DNA of 64,000 nucleotides from Andrena cerasifolii. Lineage: Eukaryota > Arthropoda > Insecta > Hymenoptera > Andrenidae. Every line of letters begins with the position of its first letter. Positions within the stretch are counted from its first letter, which is position 1. The notes beneath the pieces are model-generated. The model was given only the letters and a program-made list of their open reading frames with translations, was not told the DNA's origin and made no database searches. Below, in pieces: positions 52,119 through 63,930 of the stretch. Made by a program: the position numbers and the translations under genes. The DNA lies in the NCBI RefSeq assembly GCF_050908995.1, contig NW_027484979.1:1-64000 (forward strand), read 5' to 3'.

Positions 52119-53799
52119 TTCCATCTCTTTCGACGGCATGTTCTCCTGTTACAAAGCCCAATTCTGTGCATTCTGAAAATTTTCGCCAGATTTTGGTCAA
52201 TATATCAGGAGAAAATGAAGTGGAAAGAGGTATACTAAATTTCAGCTTCAAAGGCATCGCCTTAAAGTTGCAAATAAGAGGGGCAGGCCTTTCAAGAGAC
52301 GTTCGAAAATTCTGCGTGTCTTCGTTAAACACTCACTGTCTCGAAACCTCTGCGCCACTTCTCGCTCTTTGAGTTGCTCTCCGGAGACGTTACTTTGTTC
52401 CATCTCATTCGACGGCATGTTCTCCTGTTACAAAGCCCAATTCTGTGCATTCTGAAAATTTTCGCCAGATTTTGGCCAATATATCAGGAGAAAACGAAGT
52501 GGAAAGAGGTATACTAAATTTCAGCTTCAATGGCATCGCCTTAAAGTTGCAAATAAGAGGCGCAGGCCTTTCAAGTGGCGTTCGAAAATTCTGCGTCTCT
52601 TCGTTAATCAGTCGCTGTCTCGAAACATCTGCGCCACATCTCGCTCTTTGATTTGCTCTCCGGAGACGTTACTTTGTGCCATCTCTTTCGACTGCATGTT
52701 CTCCTATTACAAAGCCCAATTTTGTGCATTCTGAAAATTTTCGCCTGATTTTGGCCAATATATCAGGATAAAATGAAGTGGAAAGAGGTATACTAAATTT
52801 TAGCTTCAAAGGCATCGCCTTAAAGTTGCAAATAAGAGGCGCAGGCCTTTCAAGAGGCTTTCGAAAATTGTGCGTCTCTTCGTGAAACAGTCACTGTCTC
52901 GAAACACCTGCGCCACTTCTCGTTCTTTGATTTGCTCTCCGGAGACATTACTTTGTTCCATCTCTTTCGACGGCATATTCTCCTGTTACAAAGCCCAATT
53001 TTGTGTATTCTCGAAATTTTCGCCAGATTTTGGCCAATATATCAGGAGAAAATGAAGTGGAAAGAGGTATACTAAATTTCAGATTCAAAGGCATCGCCTT
53101 AAAGTTGCAAATCGGAGGCGCAGGCCTTTCAAGAGGCGTTCGAAAATTCTGCGTGTCTTCGTTAAACAGTCACTGTCTCGAAACATCTGCGCCACTTCTC
53201 GCTCTTTGATTTGCTCTCCGGAGACGTTACGTTGTGCCATCATTTTCGACGGCATGTTGTCCTGTTACAAAGCACAATTTTGTGTATTCTCGAAATTTTC
53301 GCCAGATTTTGGCCAATATATCAGGAGAACATGAAGTCGAAAGAGGTATACTAAATTTCAGCTTCAAATGCATCGCCTTAAAGTTGCAAGTAAGAGGCGC
53401 AGGCCTTTCAAGAGGCGTTCGAAAATTCTGCGTCTCGTTGTTAAACAATCACTGTCTCGAAACACCTGCGCCACTTCTCGCTCTTTGATTTGCTCTCCAG
53501 AGACGTTACTTTGTTCCATCTCTTTCGACGGCATGTTGTCCTGTTACAAAGCACAATTTTGTGTATTCTCGAAATTTTCGCCAGATTTTGGCCAATATAT
53601 CAGGAGAAAGTGAAGTGGAAAGAGGTATACTAAATTTCAGCTTCAAAGGCATCGCCTTAAAGTTGCAAATCGGAGGCGCAGGCCTTTCAAGAGGCGTTCG
53701 AAAATTCTGCGTGTCTTCGTTAAACAGTCACTGTCTCGAAACATCTGCGCCACTTCTCGCTCTTTGAGTTGCTCTCCGGAGACGTTACTTTGTTCCATC

Positions 53800-56700
53800 T
53801 CTTTCGACTGCATGTTCTCCTATTACAAAGCCCAATTTTGTGCATTCTGAAAATTTTCGCCTGATTTTGGCCAATATATCAGAAGAACATGAAGTGGAAA
53901 GGGGTATACTAAATTTCAGCTTCAAAGGCATCGCTTAAAAGTATCAAATCAGAGGCGCAGGCCTTTTAAGAGGCGTTCGAAAATTCTGCGTCTCTTCGTT
54001 AATCAGTCACTGTCTCGAAACATCTGCGCCACATCTCGCTCTTTGATTTGCTCTCCGGAGACGTTACTTTGTGCCATCTCTTTCGACGGCATGTTCTCCT
54101 GTTACAAAGCCCAATTTTGTGCATTCTGAAAATTTTCGCCAGATTTTGGCCAATATATCAGGAGAACATGAAGTGGAAAGAGGTATACTAAATTTCAGCT
54201 TCAAAGGCATCGCCTTAAAATTGCAAATAAGAGGGGCAGGCCTTTCAAGAGACGTTCGAAAATTCTGCGTGTCTTCGTTAAACAGTCACTGTCTCGAAAC
54301 ATCTGCGCCACTTCTCGCTCTTTGAGTTGCTCTCCGGAGACGTTACTTTGTTCCATCTCTATCGACGGCATGTTCTCCTGTTACAAAGCTCAATTCTGTG
54401 CATTCTGAAAATTTTCGCCAGATTTTGGCCAATATATCAGGAGAAAATGAAGTGGAAAGAGGTATACTAAATTTCAGCTTCAATGGCATCGCCTTAAAGT
54501 TCCAAATAAGAGGCGCAGGCCTTTCAAGTGGCGTTCGAAAATTCTGCGTCTCGTTGTTAAACAATCACTGTCTCGAAACACCTGCGCCACTTCTCGCTCT
54601 TTGATTTGCTCTCCAGAGACGTTACTTTGTGCCATCATTTTCGACGGCATATTCCCCTGTTACAAAGCCCAATTTTGTGCATTCTGAGAATTTTCGCCAG
54701 ATTTTGGCCAATATATCAGGAGAAAATTAAGTGGAAAGAGGTATACTAAATTTCAGATTCAAAGGCATCGCCTTAAAGTTGCAAATCAGAGGCGCAGGCC
54801 TTTCAAGAGGCGTTCGAAAATTCTGCGTGTCTTCGTTAAACAGTCACTGTCTCAAAACATCTGCGCCACTTCTCGCTCTTTGATTTGCTCTCCGGAGACG
54901 TTACTTTGTTCCATCTCTTTCGACGGCATGTTGTCCTGTTACAAAGCACAATTTTGTGTATTCTCGAAATTTTCGCCAGATTTTGGCCAATATATCAGGA
55001 GAACATGAAGTCAAAAGAGGTATACTAAATTTCAGCTTCATAGGCATCGCCTTAAAGTTGCAAATCAGAGGCGCAGGCCTTTCAAGAGGCGTTCGAAAAT
55101 TGTGCGTCTCTTCGTTAAACAGTCACTGTCTCAAAACACCTGCGCCACTTCTCGCTCTTTGATTTGCTCTCCAGAGACGTTACTTTGTGCCATCTCTTTC
55201 CACTGCATGTTCTCCTATTACAAAGCCCAATTTTGTGCATTCTGAAAATTTTCGCCTGATTTTGGCCAATATATCAGGAGAACATGAAGTGGAAAGAGGT
55301 ATACTAAATTTCAGCTTCAAAGGCATCGCCTTAAAGTTGCAATTCAGAGGCGCAGGTCTTTCAAGAGGCGTTCGAAAATTCTGAGTGTCTTCGTTAAACA
55401 GTCACTGTCTCGAAACACCTGCGCCACTTCTCGCTCTTTGATTTGCTCTCCAGAGACGTTACTTTGTTCCATCTCTTTCGACGGCATGTTGTCCTGTTAC
55501 AAAGCACAATTTTGTGTATTCTCGAAATTTTCGCCAGATTTTGGCCAATATATCGGGAGAACATGAAGTCAAAAGAGGTATACTAAATTTCAGCTTCAAA
55601 GGCATCGCCTTAAAGTTGCAAATCAGAGGCGCAGGTCTTTCAAGAGGCGTTCGAAAATTCTGAGTGTCTTCGTTAAACAGTCACTGTCTCGAAACTCCTG
55701 CGCCACTTCTCGCTCTTTGATTTGCTCTCCGGAGTCGTTACTTTGTGCCATCATTTTCGACGGCTTATTCTCCTGTTACAAAGCCCAATTTTGTGCATTC
55801 TGAAAATTTTCGCCAGATTTTGGCCAATATATCAGGAGAAAATGAAGTGGAAAGAGGTATACTAAATTTCAGCTTCAAAGGCATCGCCTTAAAGTTGCAA
55901 ATCGGAGGCGCAGGCCTTTCAAGAGGCGTTCGAAAATTCTGCGTGTCTTCGTTAAACAGTCACTGTCTCGAAACATCTGCGCCACTTCTCGCTCTTTGAG
56001 TTGCTCTCCGGAGACGTTACTTTGTTCCATCTCTTTCGACGGCATGTTCTCCTGTTACAAAGCCCAATTCTGTGCATTCTGAAAATTTTCGCCAGATTTT
56101 GGCCAATATATCAGGAGAAAATGAAGTGGAAAGAGGTATACTAAATTTCAGCTTCAATGGCATCGCCTTAAAGTTGCAAATAAGAGGCGCAGGCCTTTCA
56201 AGAGGCTTTCGAAAATTGTGCGTCTCTTCGTTAAACAGTCACTGTCTCGAAACATCTGCGCCACTTCTCGCTCTTTGAGTTGCTCTCCGGAGACGTTACT
56301 TTGTTCCATCTCTTTCGACGGCATGTTCTCCTGTTACAAAGCCCAATTCTGTGCATTCTGAAAATTTTCGCCAGATTTTGGCCAATATATCAGGAGAAAA
56401 TGAAGTGGAAAGAGGTATACTAAATTTCAGCTTCAATGGCATCGCCTTAAAGTTGCAAATAAGAGGCGCAGGCCTTTCAAGAGGCTTTCGAAAATTGTGC
56501 GTCTCTTCGTGAAACAGTCACTGTCTCGAAACACCTGCGCCAATTCTCGCTCTTTGATTTGCTCTCCAGAGACATTACATTGTTCCATCTCTTTCGACGG
56601 CATATTCTCCTGTTACAAAGCCCAATTTTGTGTATTCTCGAAATTTTCGCCAGATTTTGGCCAATATATCAGGAGAACATGAAGTCGAAAGAGGTATACT

Positions 56701-58900
56701 AAATTTCAGCTTCAAATGCATCGCCTTAAAGTTGCAAGTAAGAGGCGCAGGCCTTTCAAGAGGCGTTCGAAAATTCTGCGTCTCGTTGTTAAACAATCAC
56801 TGTCTCGAAACACCTGCGCCACTTCTCGCTCTTTGATTTGCTCTCCAGAGACGTTACTTGGTTCCATCTCTTTCGACGGCATGTTGTCCTGTTACAAAGC
56901 ACAATTTCGTGTATTCTCGGAATTTTCGCCAGATTTTGGCCAATATATCAGGAGAAAATGAAGTGGAAAGAGGTATACTAAATTTCAGATTCAAAGGCAT
57001 CGCCTTAAAGTTGCAAATCGGAGGCGCAGGCCTTTCAAGAGGCGTTCGAAAATTCTGCGTCTCGTTGTTACACAATCACTGTCTCGAAACACCTGCGCCA
57101 CTTCTCGCTCTTTGATTTGCTCTCCAGAGACGTTACTGTGTTCCATCTCTTTCGACGGCATGTTGTCCTGTTACAAAGCCCAATTTTGTGTATTCTCGAA
57201 ACTTTCGCCAGATTTTGGCCAATATATCAGGAGAAAATGAAGTGGAAAGAGGTATACTAAATTTCAGCTTCAAAGGCATCGCCTTAAAGTTGCAAATCGG
57301 AGGCGCAGGCCTTTCAAGAGGCGTTCGAAAATTCTGCGTGTCTTCGTTAAACAGTCACTGTCTCGAAACATCTGCGCCACTTCTCGCTCTTTGAGTTGCT
57401 CTCCGGAGACGTTACTTTGTTCCATCTCTTTCGACGGCATGTTCTCCTGTTACAAAGCCCAATTCTGTGCATTCTGAAAATTATCGCCAGACTTTGGCCA
57501 ATATATCAGGAGAAAATGAAGTGGGAAGAGGTATACCAAATTTCAGCTTCAAAGGCATCGCCTTAAAGTTGCAAATCGGAGGCGCAGGCCTTTCAAGAGG
57601 CGTTCGAAAATTCTGCGTGTCTTCGTTAAACAGTCACTGTCTCGAAACACCTGCGCCACATCTCGCTCTTTGATTTGCTCTCCGGAGACATTACTTTGTT
57701 CCATCTCTTTCGACGGCATATTCTCCTGTTACAAAGCCCAATTTTGTGTATTCTCGAAATTTTCGCCAGATTTTGGCCAATATATCAGGAGAACATGAAG
57801 TCGAAAGAGGTATACTAAATTTCAGCTTCAAATGCATCGCCTTAAAGTTGCAAGTAAGAGGCGCAGGCCTTTCAAGAGGCGTTCGAAAATTCTGCGTCTC
57901 GGTGTTAAACAATCACTGTCTCGAAACACCTGCGCCACTTCTCGCTCTTTGATTTGCTCTCCAGAGACGTTACTTTGTTCCATCTCTTTCGACGGCATGT
58001 TGTCCTGTTACAAAGCCCAATTTTGTGTATTCTCGAAACTTTCGCCAGATTTTGGCCAATATATCAGGAGAAAATGAAGTGGAAAGAGGTATACTAAATT
58101 TCAGCTTCAAAGGCATCGCCTTAAAGTTGCAAATCGGAGGCGCAGGCCTTTCAAGAGGCGTTCGAAAATTCTGCGTGTCTTCGTTAAACAGTCACTGTCT
58201 CGAAACATCTGCGCCACTTCTCGCTCTTTGAGTTGCTCTCCGGAGACGTTACTTTGTTCCATCTCTTTCGACGGCATGTTCTCCTGTTACAAAGCCCAAT
58301 TCTGTGCATTCTGAAAATTTTCGCCAGACTTTGGCCAATATATCAGGAGAAAATGAAGTGGAAAGTGGTATACTAAATTTCAGCTTCAAAGGCATCGCCT
58401 TAAAGTTGCAAATCGGAGGCGCAGGCCTTTCAAGAGGCGTTCGAAAATTCTGCGTGTCTTCGTTAAACAGTCACTGTCTCGAAACACCTGCGCCACTTCT
58501 CGCTCTTTGATTTGCTCTCCAGAGACGTTACATTGTGCCATCTCTTTCAGCGGCATGTTGTCCTGTTACAAAGCACAATTTTGTGTATTCTCGAAATTTT
58601 CGCCAGATTTTGGCCAATATATCAGGAGAACATGAAGTCGAAAGAGGTATACTAAATTTCAGCTTCAAATGCATCGCCTTAAAGTTGCAAGTAAGAGGCG
58701 CAGGCCTTTCAAGAGGCGTTCGAAAATTCTGCGTCTCGGTGTTAAACAATCACTGTCTCGAAACACCTGCGCCACTTCTCGCTCTTTGATTTGCTCTCCA
58801 GAGACGTTACTTTGTTCCATCTCTTTCGACGGCATGTTGTCCTGTTACAAAGCACAATTTTGTGTATTCTGGAAATTTTCGCCAGATTTTGGCCAATATA
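53800..58900 (+). repeat. Less homogenised stretch with many private variants
   Basis: Units here carry substitutions that I do not see elsewhere in the window, for example ATATCAGAAGAAC (53877), AAGGGGTATAC (53898), CCTTTTAAGAGG (53962), ATTCCCCTG (54651), CTGAGAATTTT (54685), GAAAATTAAG (54723), CTCAAAACA (54852 and 55131), TTTCCACTGC (55197), ATATCGGGAG (55551), GGAGTCGTT (55732) and CGGCTTATTC (55761). Length is still 279 bp per unit. Long duplicated blocks are absent up to about 56 kb. This fits an older or less often exchanged part of the array, or a lower-quality part of the assembly. Confidence 0.6.
57100..58800 (+). repeat. Three-unit tandem duplication
   Basis: Units at 57188, 57467 and 57746 recur at 58025, 58304 and 58583, offset 837. 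Shared rare variants are CTCGAAACTTTCG, CCAGACTTTGGCC and GTCTCGGTGTTAAAC. The copies differ at several sites (GGGAAGAGG and ATACCAAATT at about 57523-57540), more than in the 7-unit repeats at the right end. Confidence 0.75.
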
Positions 58901-59092
58901 TCAGGAGAAAATGAAGTGGAAAGAGGTATACTAAATTTCAGATTCAAAGGCATCGCCTTAAAGTTGCAAATCAGAGGCGCAGGTCTTTCAAGAGGCGTTC
59001 GAAAATTCTGCGTGTCTTCGTTAAACAGTCACTGTCTCGAAACATCTGCGCCACTTCTCGCTCTTTGATTTGCTCTCCGGAGACGTTACTTT

Positions 59093-60640
59093 GTGCCATC
59101 TCTTTCGACGGCATGTTCTCCTATTACAAAGCCCAATTTTGTGCATTCTGAAAATTTTCGCCTGATTTTGGCCAATATATCAGGAGAACATGAAGTGGAA
59201 AGAGGTATACTAAATTTCAGCTTCAAAGGCATCGCCTTAAAGTTGCAAATCGGAGGCGCAGGCCTTTCAAGAGGCGTTCGAAAATTCTGCGTGTCTTCGT
59301 TAAACAGTCACTGTCTCGAAACATCTGCGCCACTTCTCGCTCTTTGAGTTGCTCTCCGGAGACGTTACTTTGTTCCATCTCTTTCGACGGCATGTTCTCC
59401 TGTTACAAAGCCCAATTCTGTGCATTCTGAAAATTTTCGCCAGATTTTGGCCAATATATCAGGAGAAAATGAAGTGGAAAGAGGTATACTAAATTTCAGC
59501 TTCAATGGCATCGCCTTAAAGTTGCAAATAAGAGGCGCAGGCCTTTCAAGAGGCTTTCGAAAATTGTGCGTCTCTTCGTTAAACAGTCACTGTCTCGAAA
59601 CATCTGCGCCACTTCTCGCTCTTTGAGTTGCTCTCCGGAGACGTTACTTTGTTCCATCTCTTTCGACGGCATGTTCTCCTGTTACAAAGCCCAATTCTGT
59701 GCATTCTGAAAATTTTCGCCAGATTTTGGCCAATATATCAGGAGAAAATGAAGTGGAAAGAGGTATACTAAATTTCAGCTTCAATGGCATCGCCTTAAAG
59801 TTGCAAATAAGTGGCGCAGGCCTTTCAAGAGGCGTTCGAAAATTCTGCGTGTCTTCGTTAAACAGTCACTGTCTCGAAACATCTGCGCCACTTCTCGCTC
59901 TTTGATTTGCTCTCCGGAGACGTTACTTTGTGCCATCTCTTTCGACGGCATGTTCTCCTATTACAAAGCCCAATTTTGTGCATTCTGAAAATTTTCGCCT
60001 GATTTTGGCCAATATATCAGGAGAACATGAAGTGGAAAGAGGTATACTAAATTTCAGCTTCAAAGGCATCGCCTTAAAGTTGCAAATCGGAGGCGCAGGC
60101 CTTTCAAGAGGCGTTCGAAAATTCTGCGTGTCTTCGTTAAACAGTCACTGTCTCGAAACATCTGCGCCACTTCTCGCTCTTTGAGTTGCTCTCCGGAGAC
60201 GTTACTTTGTTCCATCTCTTTCGACGGCATGTTCTCCTGTTACAAAGCCCAATTCTGTGCATTCTGAAAATTTTCGCCAGATTTTGGCCAATATATCAGG
60301 AGAAAATGAAGTGGAAAGAGGTATACTAAATTTCAGCTTCAATGGCATCGCCTTAAAGTTGCAAATAAGAGGCGCAGGCCTTTCAAGAGGCTTTCGAAAA
60401 TTGTGCGTCTCTTCGTTAAACAGTCACTGTCTCGAAACATCTGCGCCACTTCTCGCTCTTTGAGTTGCTCTCCGGAGACGTTACTTTGTTCCATCTCTTT
60501 CGACGGCATGTTCTCCTGTTACAAAGCCCAATTCTGTGCATTCTGAAAATTTTCGCCAGATTTTGGCCAATATATCAGGAGAAAATGAAGTGGAAAGAGG
60601 TATACTAAATTTCAGCTTCAATGGCATCGCCTTAAAGTTG
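59093..60640 (+). repeat. Three-unit tandem duplication
   Basis: Units at 59093, 59420 and 59699 onward recur at 59930, 60257 and 60536 (offset 837), with CTATTACAAAGC, CTTTGAGTTGC, CTTCAATGGC and GGCTTTCG as shared markers. It runs directly into the 7-unit repeat. Confidence 0.76.
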
Positions 60641-63600
60641 CAAATAAGTGGCGCAGGCCTTTCAAGAGGCTTTCGAAAATTGTGCGTCTCTTCGTGAAAC
60701 AGTCACTGTCTCGAAACACCTGCGCCAATTCTCGCTCTTTGATTTGCTCTCCAGAGACATTACTTTGTTCCATCTCTTTCGACGGCATATTCTCCTGTTA
60801 CAAAGCCCAATTTTGTGTATTCTCGAAATTTTCGCCAGATTTTGGCCAATATATCAGGAGAACATGAAGTCGAAAGAGGTATACTAAATTTCAGCTTCAA
60901 ATGCATCGCCTTAAAGTTGCAAGTAAGAGGCGCAGGCCTTTCAAGAGGCGTTCGAAAATTCTGCGTCTCGTTGTTAAACAATCACTGTCTCGAAACACCT
61001 GCGCCACTTCTCGCTCTTTGATTTGCTCTCCAGAGACGTTACTTGGTTCCATCTCTTTCGACGGCATGTTGTCCTGTTACAAAGCACAATTTTGTGTATT
61101 CTCGGAATTTTCGCCAGATTTTGGCCAATATATCAGGAGAAAATGAAGTGGAAAGAGGTATACTAAATTTCAGATTCAAAGGCATCGCCTTAAAGTTGCA
61201 AATCGGAGGCGCAGGCCTTTCAAGAGGCGTTCGAAAATTCTGCGTCTCGTTGTTACACAATCACTGTCTCGAAACACCTGCGCCACTTCTCGCTCTTTGA
61301 TTTGCTCTCCAGAGACGTTACTTTGTTCCATCTCTTTCGACGGCATGTTGTCCTCTTACAAAGCCCAATTTTGTGTATTCTCGAAACTTTCGCCAGATTT
61401 TGACCAATATATCAGGAGAAAATGAAGTGGAAAGAGGTATACTAAATTTCAGCTTCAAAGGCATCGCCTTAAAGTTGCAAATCGGAGGCGCAGGCCTTTC
61501 AAGAGGCGTTCGAAAATTCTGCGTGTCTTCGTTAAACAGTCACTGTCTCGAAACATCTGCGCCACTTCTCGCTCTTTGAGTTGCTCTCCGGAGACGTTAC
61601 TTTGTTCCATCTCTTTCGACGGCATGTTCTCCTGTTACAAAGCCCAATTCTGTGCATTCTGAAAATTTTCGCCAGATTTTGGCCAATATATCAGGAGAAA
61701 ATGAAGTGGAAAGAGGTATACTAAATTTCAGCTTCAAAGGCATCGCCTTAAAGTTGCAAATCGGAGGCGCAGGCCTTTCAAGAGGCGTTCGAAAATTCTG
61801 CGTGTCTTCGTTAAACAGTCACTGTCTCGAAACACCTGCGCCACATCTCGCTCTTTGATTTGCTCTCCGGAGACGTTACTTTGTTCCATCTCTTTCGACG
61901 GCATGTTCTCCTGTTACAATGCCCAATTCTGTGCATTCTGAAAATTTTCGCCAGATTTTGGCCAATATATCAGGAGAACATGAAGTGGAAAGAGGTATAC
62001 TAAATTTCAGCTTCAATGGCATCGCCTTAAAGTTGCAAATCGGAGGCGCAGGCCTTTCAAGAGGCGTTCGAAAATTCTGCGTGTCTTCGTTAAACAGTCA
62101 CTGTCTCGAAACATCTGCGCCACTTCTCGCTCTTTGAGTTGCTCTCCGGAGACGTTACTTTGTTCCATCTCTTTCGACGGCATGTTCTCCTGTTACAAAG
62201 CCCAATTCTGTGCATTCTGAAAATTTTCGCCAGATTTTGGCCAATATATCAGGAGAAAATGAAGTGGAAAGAGGTATACTAAATTTCAGCTTCAATGGCA
62301 TCGCCTTAAAGTTGCAAATAAGAGGCGCAGGCCTTTCAAGAGGCTTTCGAAAATTGTGCGTCTCTTCGTTAAACAGTCACTGTCTCGAAACATCTGCGCC
62401 ACTTCTCGCTCTTTGAGTTGCTCTCCGGAGACGTTACTTTGTTCCATCTCTTTCGACGGCATGTTCTCCTGTTACAAAGCCCAATTCTGTGCATTCTGAA
62501 AATTTTCGCCAGATTTTGGCCAATATATCAGGAGAAAATGAAGTGGAAAGAGGTATACTAAATTTCAGCTTCAATGGCATCGCCTTAAAGTTGCAAATAA
62601 GTGGCGCAGGCCTTTCAAGAGGCTTTCGAAAATTGTGCGTCTCTTCGTGAAACAGTCACTGTCTCGAAACACCTGCGCCAATTCTCGCTCTTTGATTTGC
62701 TCTCCAGAGACATTACTTTGTTCCATCTCTTTCGACGGCATATTCTCCTGTTACAAAGCCCAATTTTGTGTATTCTCGAAATTTTCGCCAGATTTTGGCC
62801 AATATATCAGGAGAACATGAAGTCGAAAGAGGTATACTAAATTTCAGCTTCAAATGCATCGCCTTAAAGTTGCAAGTAAGAGGCGCAGGCCTTTCAAGAG
62901 GCGTTCGAAAATTCTGCGTCTCGTTGTTAAACAATCACTGTCTCGAAACACCTGCGCCACTTCTCGCTCTTTGATTTGCTCTCCAGAGACGTTACTTGGT
63001 TCCATCTCTTTCGACGGCATGTTGTCCTGTTACAAAGCACAATTTTGTGTATTCTCGGAATTTTCGCCAGATTTTGGCCAATATATCAGGAGAAAATGAA
63101 GTGGAAAGAGGTATACTAAATTTCAGATTCAAAGGCATCGCCTTAAAGTTGCAAATCGGAGGCGCAGGCCTTTCAAGAGGCGTTCGAAAATTCTGCGTCT
63201 CGTTGTTACACAATCACTGTCTCGAAACACCTGCGCCACTTCTCGCTCTTTGATTTGCTGTCCAGAGACGTTACTTTGTTCCATCTCTTTCGACGGCATG
63301 TTGTCCTCTTACAAAGCCCAATTTTGTGTATTCTCGAAACTTTCGCCAGATTTTGACCAATATATCAGGAGAAAATGAAGTGGAAAGAGGTATACTAAAT
63401 TTCAGCTTCAAAGGCATCGCCTTAAAGTTGCAAATCGGAGGCGCAGGCCTTTCAAGAGGCGTTCGAAAATTCTGCGTGTCTTCGTTAAACAGTCACTGTC
63501 TCGAAACATCTGCGCCACTTCTCGCTCTTTGAGTTGCTCTCCGGAGACGTTACTTTGTTCCATCTCTTTCGACGGCATGTTCTCCTGTTACAAAGCCCAA

Positions 63601-63930
63601 TTCTGTGCATTCTGAAAATTTTCGCCAGATTTTGGCCAATATATCAGGAGAAAATGAAGTGGAAAGAGGTATACTAAATTTCAGCTTCAAAGGCATCGCC
63701 TTAAAGTTGCAAATCGGAGGCGCAGGCCTTTCAAGAGGCGTTCGAAAATTCTGCGTGTCTTCGTTAAACAGTCACTGTCTCGAAACACCTGCGCCACATC
63801 TCGCTCTTTGATTTGCTCTCCGGAGACGTTACTTTGTTCCATCTCTTTCGACGGCATGTTCTCCTGTTACAATGCCCAATTCTGTGCATTCTGAAAATTT
63901 TCGCCAGATTTTGGCCAATATATCAGGAGA
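60070..63930 (+). repeat. Seven-unit (1,953-bp) higher-order repeat, two turns
   Basis: About 60.07-61.98 kb recurs at 62.03-63.93 kb with an offset of exactly 1,953 bases. Shared rare markers are AATAAGTGGCGCAGG, GCGCCAATTCTCG, TTACTTGGTTCC, CTCGGAATTTTC, GTTGTTACACAATC, GTCCTCTTACAAAG, TTTTGACCAAT and TACAATGCCC. One difference is GCTCTCCAGAG (61303) against GCTGTCCAGAG (63256). Part of the block (56072-57115) also matches 60257-61300 at 15 units. The last partial unit (from 63892) resembles the unit six, not seven, units earlier, so the step is not constant. Confidence 0.82.
61660..61938 (+). repeat. Representative satellite unit (unit 222)
   Basis: This unit was counted base by base: 279 bp, 124 G+C (44.4%), 66 C, 58 G and 15 CpG. 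Short perfect palindromes sit at unit positions 2-11 (GAAAATTTTC), 20-27 (TTGGCCAA), 57-62 (GTATAC), 112-117 (AGGCCT), 129-134 (TTCGAA) and 205-214 (TCTCCGGAGA). Nearly invariant stretches across the array are roughly unit positions 25-35 (CAATATATCAG), 54-69 (GAGGTATACTAAATTT), 118-137 and 161-173. Most variation between units falls at about 12-24, 36-49, 84-105, 138-157 and 196-222. The unit start at TGAAAATTTT is arbitrary and was chosen because the window begins there. Confidence 0.93.

Larger units (their letters stand above)
27216..53800 (+). repeat. Central domain, class B-rich with large duplicated blocks
   Basis: From about 27.2 kb many units show the class B set: TGTATTCTCGAAATTTTC, TCCAGAGACG, GTTGTTAAACAATC, CACCTGCGCC and TTGTCCTGTTACAAAGCAC. 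They alternate with class A units that carry GACATTAC, GTGAAACAG and CTATTACAAAGC. Blocks of 9-15 units occur in two or three copies at offsets of 11, 13, 15, 16, 23, 29, 48 and 52 units, so the domain is a nested mosaic rather than one regular HOR. No gene or mobile element interrupts it. Confidence 0.78.

Noticed and set aside
60648..60887. 79-codon leucine-rich frame, second copy at 62601
   Set aside because: It arises only because AAGTGGCGC creates a GTG start in one unit variant. The 62601 copy is part of the duplicated 7-unit block, so recurrence is no independent support.
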